From the NCBI GenBank assembly GCA_037013495.1, contig CM072811.1:12467190-12531189 (forward strand): a stretch of DNA of 64,000 nucleotides. The letters are read 5' to 3'. Each line of letters begins with the position of its first letter. Position 1 is the stretch's first letter. Shown here in pieces: positions 56,455 to 64,000 of this stretch. The position numbers and the translations under genes were made by a program. Below the pieces are notes generated by a model, which saw nothing but the letters and a program-made list of their open reading frames with translations, did not search any database and was not told the origin of the DNA. Source of the stretch: Hippophae tibetana (Eukaryota; Streptophyta; Magnoliopsida; Rosales; Elaeagnaceae).

Positions 56455-58266
56455 TGATAAGTGCTCAAAAAGCACTAAAATTACCATGATTTTATGCACA
56501 TTAATTGATTAAAAATATATATTTATATGATTTTATCATAAATTTATATAAATTTGTCATTTCTGAATCACAGATTTTTTTTATTGTTTTTTAGATATTT
56601 TTTCTTAAAAACGTAACTTAAAGACTCAAAGAGGAATACTGGAGGCAATACATCACAAATATATTCAAAAATAAATGAGGAAAAGTCAACAAATATGGAA
56701 AAATTGGACAAAATGGGTCAAAAAGGTCAAAAAAGAGGAAATCACGCATGCAGCCGCCCAGTCGTGCCGAGCAGCCGCGCGTAGCGTGCACATTCCACAC
56801 GTGCCCGCGCCCGGTCCCGTGTGTGCCTCTGCATGCTGCTGCTGCTTCCGCGCGCACCGCTGCCCATCTGCACCCCAATCCGCACGCGACCTACCCGTTG
56901 ATGTCAGCTCACATCATATTCACCTACTATGCGTTTCCTCCATTTTTAATCATTTTTCACCCACTTTTTATTCCTTTCCTCACCTATAAATACCCCTATT
57001 CTCTTCACTTCAAAGCACACCTAAAAACACATCTTCTCTTCTCTTTCTTTCTCTCCTTTCTTAGTTTTTTTTTGTTTTTCTTAGTTTTTGCTTAGTTTTT
57101 CTTTATTTTAGAGTTCTTCTCTTTTTAAGAAGAACTAATTATGATTTTGTAATTTATTTTCTTTTCGATTCAATAAATGGGAGTGCAAATTCTGTTTAGA
57201 GGTTTTCCAGCAATGGGAATAGCAACAAAGTACTGTAAGGATTTTATTTTCTTTACAGTTATTTTTTATGCTTTATTCTTACATGTTATATTTAATTTGT
57301 CTGTGATTAAATTTAACTTTGCTGGCTGTTTGTAAACATAATATAATAATAACATTGTTATGCTTGCGAAATATTAAATAGGTAAAAATCTAAAATGAAT
57401 TGATTTATTTTTATTCAGGATTTTATATTAAAAATGTTAGAGAGAAATATATTATTTTTCATTACAAACTTAAATCTGAAAATTAGATTTTAAGGTTTAG
57501 TTATCCGGTCTAATTTAGAGTAATGCTCTTTTATTTGTTGGTACAATCGCCCGGTAGTTAGAGTGAAGCTTTATCTCAAAAGTTTTATAAGAATTATTAT
57601 CTGAAAATGTATTGACAACATGTTTTCAGTAGTGGTTTTAAAACTTGAAACTTTGTACTCGGATAATTAAATTCTTAGGTTTATTTTGGACACCTTGAAT
57701 AAAGTTTAAACTGTCTAACCCCACCATATGTGACATTTAAATGGTTCATTTTCAATCTCTTAGAAAAAGGAATTAATTTAATTAACCAAATTAGTTATCA
57801 ACCCCACCCATAGGTGTTAATTGATTTGTTTAGTTAACAAAGAATATCTAACCCTACCAAATGTGGTATTCATATAAAAAAGAGAGAATCAATAAATATC
57901 AATTTGTATCTTTAATAACCTAAATAATATGAGCAAGCATAATTAACTTAGTTATTATATCCATAAATACTCCACTGTTTTAACGAATAAAATTTGCATA
58001 AATGTTTATTTAATCTCTATCTATGTTTATTTTTATGTTCTTAGATTAAAAAACACAAAAACCAAAATATCGTGATAGAATGTTTAGGATTTAATTTCGT
58101 TTTTAAAAGTTTGAACAATAAATTAAAAACCATATACATTCCTTCCTTAGATCGACCTTGGGAGTATACTTATCATTTTCTACGAAATGATTCGTGGACT
58201 TGCGAGAGTTTTATAAATATAAAATCAAAGTATTGGTAGGATCAGACATGCCGGTTTTGCTAATCA
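56455..58266 (+). mobile_element. Solo LTR (1,812 bp), Tat/Athila type, inserted in the minisatellite
   Basis: Starts TGATAAGTGCTC and ends TTTGCTAATCA (TG...CA). It is flanked by a perfect 5-bp duplication GTGGT (56450-56454 and 58267-58271), and minisatellite sequence lies on both sides. No primer site, gag or pol is inside, so it is a solo LTR produced by LTR-LTR recombination. U3 contains a GC/CpG-rich block (56741-56895). TATAAATA at 56985-56992 is a good promoter, followed by a pyrimidine-rich leader. The U5 side matches the fragment at 28560-29290. Overlapping open frames in the GC-rich block are not considered genes. Confidence 0.9.
56985..56992 (+). promoter_or_regulatory. TATA box of the solo LTR
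   Basis: TATAAATA lies about 90 bases after the CpG-rich block and before a C/T-rich start region (TACCCCTATTCTCTTCACTT), the usual layout of a plant LTR core promoter. Transcription would start about 30 bases downstream. Confidence 0.7.
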
Positions 58267-61200
58267 GTGGTACCTCAACTTTTAGCAACTTTTTCTCACT
58301 TGTACATGAAATTAGAATTTTTAAGCACACGTAGGGAAATTTACTTGTTAAGTGGTAATGGGGAAATATTTGTAACTTTTTCACCCATATACCAAAAAAT
58401 AGCATCTTGTTGCATCCATAGCTTGTTTTTCATTGTTAGTGGCACTAGAGCACTTATTGACACTTTTTTAGACATCAACCTAAAAATGTAATTTTGTGGC
58501 ATTTGTAGTGCTATTTAAAAAACAAAAAATGGTACCAAAACAACTTTAAAAGCTTTGTTGCATATACCCTTTGTGCAATTTTTTGCAAGTATATACAAAA
58601 AATAAATTTTGTTGTATTTGTAGCTCAATTTTCATGACTGGTAACATAATAACACTTTTTGCAACTTTTTCTACATATACCCAAAAATGGAATTTTTTTG
58701 CATTTGTAATTTTCAAAAGAGGTTGTACTGGAGTAGTTTTAGAAACTTTTGCACATATCCTTCAAAATTTATTTATTTTGCATACATAGTGAAATTTTCA
58801 TTACAGGTGGTACTAGAGTAGTTTTTGGTACTTTTTCGCACATATACCCGAAAATGAAATTTTATTGCATCTATAGTGTAGTTTTCAAGATGGATGTGCT
58901 AGAAACACTTTTAGCAACTTTTTCTCACATATATCTAAAAATGGAATTTATTTTCATTTGTAGTACAATTTTCATGACAAGAGGTTCCAAAGACTTTTTA
59001 TAATTTTTTTTCAAATATACTAAAAAAAAGGAATTTTTTGCATTTGTAGTGCAATTTCCACAATGGGTGATACGAGAGAACTTTTTGCATCATTTTCACA
59101 CATATACCCAAAAATGGCATTTTATTGCATTGGTAGTGCAATTTTCAAGACGGGTGGCTATGAAGCACTTTTAACAAAAACAATTCACAAATATACATGA
59201 AAATAGAATTTTGTTGCATCCATAAAGACACTTTCTTATCTGGTGGTACCGAAGCACTTGTTACAAATTTTTCACACATATACCAAAAATAATGGCATCT
59301 TGTTTTGCAATGTTTTTGCACATATACCCGAAAATGGAATTTTGTGTGGTACATGAGCACTATTTGCAACATTTTTGTACATATACCCAAAAATGGTAGT
59401 TTAATGCATCCGAAGTGAAAGTTTTAAGATGGGTGGTACCATAGTACCTTTTGGAATGTTTTCATTTATATACCCAAAAAAGGAATTTATATACTCGATA
59501 ACGGGTGGTACCGTAGCACTTTAGGCAACATTTTCACACATATGCTGGAAAATTAAATTTTCCTACATTCATAGTGAAATTTTCAAGATGGGTGGTCCCA
59601 GAGCACTTTTAGCAACTTTTTTCGTACGTATACACAAAAATAGAATTTTGTAACATCCGTAGGGAAATTTTCTTGTCTGGTGGTAAAAGATTACTTTTAC
59701 AACTTTTTTGTACACATATAGAAAAATGGCATCATGTTGCATCCATAGTGGGATTTTCATTATTGGTGGTACCAGAGTACTTATTGCAACTTCTTCGCAC
59801 ATTAACCCAAAAATGGAATTTTGTTGCATCCATAGTGAAATTATCAAAAGACATGGTATTGAAGTAGTTTTGGAAACATTTTGCACAAATACTAGAAAAT
59901 TTAATTTTTTTGCATCCATAATGAAATGTTTCATTATGGGTGGCACCAGAGCATTTTATACAACTTTTTCACATATATACCCAAAAATTATATTTTGTTG
60001 GATCCATAGTGATTTTTTTAAGATTGTGTGACGGGAGTACTTTTAGCAACGTTTTCTCACATATATCTAAAAATGTAATTTAATTTCATTTTTAGTAAAG
60101 TTTTCATGCTGGTGATATTAGAGAACTTTTTGCAACTTTTTGGCATAAATACCTCAAAATGGCCTTTTGTTGCATTCATAACGGAATTTTCATGACAGAT
60201 GGTACATAAGCACTTTCTATAACATCTTCATTCATATACCCCCAAATGGAAATTTTATGCATCCCTAATACAATTTTGATGATGAGTGGTAGATAACACT
60301 TCTAGAAACGTTATCACATATATACTTGAAAAAGAAATTTTTTGCATTTGTAGTGTAATTTTCATAACGAGCGATATCGAAGCACTTTTTGTAACTTTTT
60401 GCACATTTACATAAAATATAATTTTGTTGCACTTCTAGGCAAATTTTATGATGGTGGTACGAGAGCACTTTTTGCAATTTTTTCGTACATATACAAAAAA
60501 ATATTATCTTGTTGCATCCATAGTGCAATTTTCATTATTGGTGGTATTGGATCACTTATTGCATCTTTTTTACAAATATATCCAAAATCAAATTTTATTG
60601 CATTAGAAGTGTAATTTTCAAAAAAGGTAGAGCTGTTTTAGTTATTGTTTACACATATAATCAAATATTGAATTTTTCTTGTATTTCGAGTGAAATTTTC
60701 ATTATTGGTTGTATCAAAACATTTTTTACAACTATTTTGCACATATATCAAAAAATAGTATTTTGTTGCATTCTTTGTGCAATTTTTAAGATTGGTGATA
60801 CTGTAGCACTTTTAGCAACTTTTTGGCAAATATACACGAAAATGAAATTTTGCTACAAGTGTAGTTTAATTTTCATGACTAGCTATATAATACCACTTTT
60901 TGCACATATAGTCAAAAATGGAATTTTGTTGCAACCATAGTGCAATTTTTAAAAGAGGTAGTACCATAGCAGTTTTCACAAATTTTTCTCACATATAGTC
61001 GAAAAAGTATTTTTGCATCCATGGTGAAATTTTTTTATGGGTGATACTGAAGCATTATTTGCTCCTTTTTCAAACATATACTCAAAAATGGAATTTTGTT
61101 GCATCTATATTGCAGTTTTCAGTACATGTGTGACCATAATACTTTTAGTAAAATTTTCTCACGTATACTTGAAAGATGAAATTTAATTGCATTTGCATAA

Positions 61201-61275
61201 CAATTTTCATGACATGAGGTACATGAGAACTTTTTGCAACTTTTTTGCACATATACCTAAAAATGGAATTTTGTT
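58267..61275 (+). repeat. Minisatellite array, ~87-bp unit, about 35 copies
   Basis: Head-to-tail units such as those starting near 59567, 59652, 59739, 59827, 59914 and 60001 (spacings of 85-88). Typical unit order: GCATCCATAGTGAAATTTTC, then a variable 6-8 bases, GGTGGTACC, AGAGCACTTTTTGCAACTTT, CRCACATATACCCAAAAATG and GAATTTTGTT. Copies differ from each other by perhaps 20-30%, and a few are truncated (near 59300). Because 87 is a multiple of three, long runs stay open on both strands and translate to 29-residue repeats. The best plus-strand one is 59708-60031 and the best minus-strand one 59946-59569. I regard these as by-products and do not call a gene. Confidence 0.85.
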
Positions 61276-61506
61276 TCTAAAATACTCCATGACCCAATCA
61301 ACCGCTAAGCTAAGGAGACATAAACTTCTAAAGGACTCGAACATAACTCCCAAGAAATAGGATAGTAGATTACTTAAACAATTCATATAGGAGAAGCACA
61401 AAAAATATAATATCAAAAGTAGATGACTTTAATAATAGATGTTACATATCAAAGAGAAAGCAAGTTAATAATAAATGTTTTCTAATCAAAGTTTAAGCTT
61501 ATAGTA
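61276..61506. other. Unassigned spacer
   Basis: No gene or repeat recognised between the array end and the copia LTR. Confidence 0.3.
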
Positions 61507-62363
61507 TGTTGAAATATACATACCTTAAACTTGGATTGTATTAACACAATGTCAGATCATGTATAAGGCAACCACTTAGCAACAAATAGTTCATTAAATA
61601 GTAAATAAGTTAAAACATTAATAGATAGTAAAACCACTATTATCTCTATCAGCTTGGATCTCCATCCAAACTACCTACTATTGCTATTCATTTGCTACTT
61701 TTGCAACTATTTGGTTTAACAATCAAACTCGGTTGTACCAACCAATGTAGTGTGGTTGGTAATCAATAATCAATAACTCGAAGTGTATCAAATCACAACC
61801 TCATAGGACACACAATCCTCTACAAATCTCAAATCGGATACAAGACACACACAATCAAACCACATACTCATAGAGTAAGGATTTGATAAATAACTACAAA
61901 ATGACCCACACTCAAATGTAAGCTTTTCAAATAATTTCAAAAATAGATATAAATCTCAATATGAATTTTTGTAGAGCTTTTGCTCTTAAACAATGGGTAA
62001 GATAAATAAAAATGAAGTGTTATTTATAGCATTAAGATTTTCCACCTCATCAGCAAAATCGCCAAACGTGATGGTGAGGGTAATGGCGTGCTTGTTAGAG
62101 AGGTGCTACAAAGTTATATTTTTTCATTCCAAAATTTTTCTAAGTACTAACCATAAATATATGCATCATAAATGAAACAATAAAGGCAAGTGATGAGGTT
62201 GGCTCACTCGCACACTACAAAAACCAACCCCTTTATATGTGTAAATTACTAATTTATAATAGCCAACCTTACACAGAGAAAAAATAGTCTAAGTAGAATA
62301 ATAGACATCATGTTTTGTACACGGGAAGCCAACACAAAGACATGCAGTACAACAGGACTTACA
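61507..62363 (-). mobile_element. 3' LTR of a copia element, probably SIRE/Maximus type
   Basis: On the minus strand it begins TGTAAGTCCTG directly after a purine tract and ends TTTCAACA at 61507. A TATA box GCTATAAATA is at 62030-62021, and the leader (AAGAGCAAAAGCTC..) follows. The layout, with a G-rich polypurine tract, a TGT..ACA-like LTR and GGGGGAG motifs in the upstream 3' region, is that of plant SIRE/Maximus copia elements. This is inferred from layout only. The element body would continue to the right, beyond the window. Confidence 0.55.
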
Positions 62364-62378
62364 TTCTCCCTTTTTGGC
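62364..62378 (-). promoter_or_regulatory. Polypurine tract next to the copia 3' LTR
   Basis: Minus strand reads AAAAAGGGAGAA immediately before the LTR TG. It is the expected plus-strand priming site of reverse transcription. Confidence 0.6.
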
Positions 62379-64000
62379 TTTTCATATCAAAGCACTGCAC
62401 AACTAGGTGTAGAAACTCATCAAACATGAGATAAACATGAAGAATTCATAAAGATTTTTGTTCCCATGAATACACCAAAACTAAAAAGACACACCTACAC
62501 AAAGTGCATCATTCTTGAGTGCTCCATCCGACTTAATGAATCAACTCATCCAATCTACACATAGTACATCTGAAGCAAGAAAACTTCACTCTACACCTGT
62601 AACCTGCACACATAAAACAAACACATACCCTATGAACCCATCATTTAGATATTGTATTTATTCAAACCACATTCTATTGTGTTACCCCTACACAAGTACA
62701 CAATGATAGGTACACACATAAGTAAACATACACAACTCCCCCTAACTTCATGCAAAACTACCCCTGAATTCATCCAACACTCCCCCTGAATGCATATGCA
62801 ATTTGGACAATAATATATAGTGCAATCCTACATTCACATCTCATGCAACACATGGAATGGAAACAAACAATTATTTATGAAGAAGTACTTTTCCCTTTTT
62901 CTGACCATAAAAGTCAATTGTACACTTCTATATGAAGGAGAGAATACATACAAGTATGATATAATCCTAACCCTAATGCAACACTACTAATATGATTAAA
63001 AAAACATTATAAGAAGTACCAAATGTGTCATATGAAAAAGATGAATGATAACACGAGATAAATGAAATTTAAAAGTATTCAACAATTAACAAACTACATG
63101 CACAGATAACCCGAGCGAAGAGTAGATAGAAGACATCTCAGTTTAACAAAACATATATCGTGCATTCCAACAACAAGTACTAGGTAATGAAAAACATGTA
63201 AGAAGCATGTCATAACTCACTAATACAAGGAAATAGGTAGACATAAAGGATTACATGTGAAGCAAGTGATTCAAGATATGCAGCAAGCCGTACTAACATT
63301 CCTATTTTAGTATGGTTAATATAAAGTGATGAAAATGAGAAGAAATCATCATATGAATAAGATACAACAATAACTCAAAAATAGGGCAAGTATGAGGAAG
63401 TAAAAAAAAACACATCACTTCCTTTGATAGTTTACACAAAGCTCACACCTCTACCCCTAAATGTATGCATGTGATAGAATAAACATGTTATGCGTTCTAC
63501 TTGAAAAAACTCCCCCATTGAAGAACCTTTACATATAGTTGTTGACAAGAATTGCAAAATAAAGGAATCAAACTAAGCATGTTCAACAAATTAGAGGGCC
63601 CTTTATCAATAATCAATAGACATAACATAAATATCCATATGTCCATATGACTAAATATTTGATGACATGCACTATATGTAATATGAAAAAGAATTTTTAC
63701 TCTACATGCATAAAGATATACTTATGCAAACCAAGAAAATCGAAATATAGACTTAAGTTGAACAAAGCTTTATATGTCCATAATTTCTCTCTCTCTCTCT
63801 CTCTCTCTATTAAAGTAAGTTCAAGCTAGAAGAAATCAATAAGTCTTTTAAAGTTTGTAATTATAGGCTAAGTTATGGATATAGGAGAAAAGACATTTAT
63901 CCTTGAACACACGTTTCCTGATCCAATCAAATAGATAAGTTCATAACTATGACACTTATACCCTAAAACATGGGTTCTTTCCTCTTTACTTCTCAAACTT
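62379..64000 (-). other. 3' non-coding region of the copia element
   Basis: No RNase H or other pol domain is recognised. The minus strand has several GGGGGAG motifs (complements near 62730, 62782 and 63510), typical of the long 3' untranslated region of SIRE-type elements. A (TC)n microsatellite lies at 63786-63808. Short plus-strand frames here have no family resemblance. Confidence 0.4.
63786..63808 (+). repeat. (TC)n microsatellite
   Basis: Uninterrupted TC dinucleotide run of about 23 bases, likely length-polymorphic. Confidence 0.9.

Noticed and set aside
56618..57095. Three overlapping open frames in GC-rich sequence as genes
   Set aside because: They lie inside the U3 and promoter of a solo LTR. 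Low stop density is explained by high GC, and translations are Ala/Arg/His/Pro-rich with no domain.
58267..61275. Numerous open frames of 60-125 codons on both strands as genes
   Set aside because: They arise because the repeat period is about 87 bases. They overlap each other on both strands, break at indels and lack conserved start or domain.
62212..62226. CACTACAAAAACC as a second CACTA element end
   Set aside because: It lies inside the copia LTR (61507-62363) in a region with normal LTR layout. No subterminal repeats or transposase follow.

Overview
This is an AT-rich stretch (by eye about 70-75% A+T) of a repeat-dense plant nuclear genome. It is most likely an angiosperm and probably a eudicot. 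The evidence is LTR retrotransposons of several plant lineages, a CACTA transposon with plant-type TNP2 and Transposase_24/Ulp1-like genes, a MULE/FAR1-like fragment, and two exons of a plant-type RMI2 gene with GT-AG introns. Only one cellular gene is recognisable. Almost everything else is transposable elements, most of them decayed, truncated and nested. No rRNA, tRNA, CRISPR array or organellar insert was recognised by eye.

0-8 kb: a decayed Ty3/gypsy chromovirus-like element (LTR, tRNA-iMet type primer site, gag-pol cut off in integrase) lies between two copies of a Ty1/copia gag segment; the right-hand copy runs on into protease and GAG-pre-integrase sequence. Exons 1 and 2 of RMI2 (RecQ-mediated genome instability protein 2) follow on the minus strand. 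The expected third exon is absent, so the gene is either truncated or has a TE-filled intron longer than 7.6 kb.

8-13 kb: a MULE-like fragment, two inverted-repeat (MITE-like) elements and a degenerate Tat-type gypsy gag. 13.1-22.4 kb: a CACTA (En/Spm) element inserted into that gag. It has a four-copy ~210-bp subterminal array, a TNP2 pseudogene, and a second gene combining a Transposase_24 region with an Ulp1-like cysteine protease region. The last exon of that gene is duplicated around a 305-bp near-perfect foldback.

22.4-38.5 kb: a tangle of Athila/Tat-type gypsy pieces. These are an LTR plus gag start on the plus strand, two related minus-strand elements with intact-looking LTRs but truncated pol, one further minus-strand gag/LTR fragment, and a plus-strand gag that changes into a copia gag.

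39-56.4 kb: weakly coding or non-coding TE debris. It includes several copies of one gypsy LTR family (iMet-type primer site), two of them with a gag-only internal region. A 2.0-kb apparently solo LTR carries six CACGTG motifs in its U3.

56.4-61.3 kb: an ~87-bp minisatellite interrupted by a 1,812-bp solo LTR with a perfect 5-bp target duplication. 61.5-64 kb: the 3' LTR and 3' non-coding region of a minus-strand copia element, probably SIRE/Maximus type.

No new cellular multi-gene system is visible. The most unusual items are the 29-codon-phased minisatellite, the G-box cluster in the solo LTR, the duplicated Ulp1 exon flanking a foldback, and the truncated or giant-intron RMI2 gene. All family assignments come from reading the translations by eye; no database search was run.
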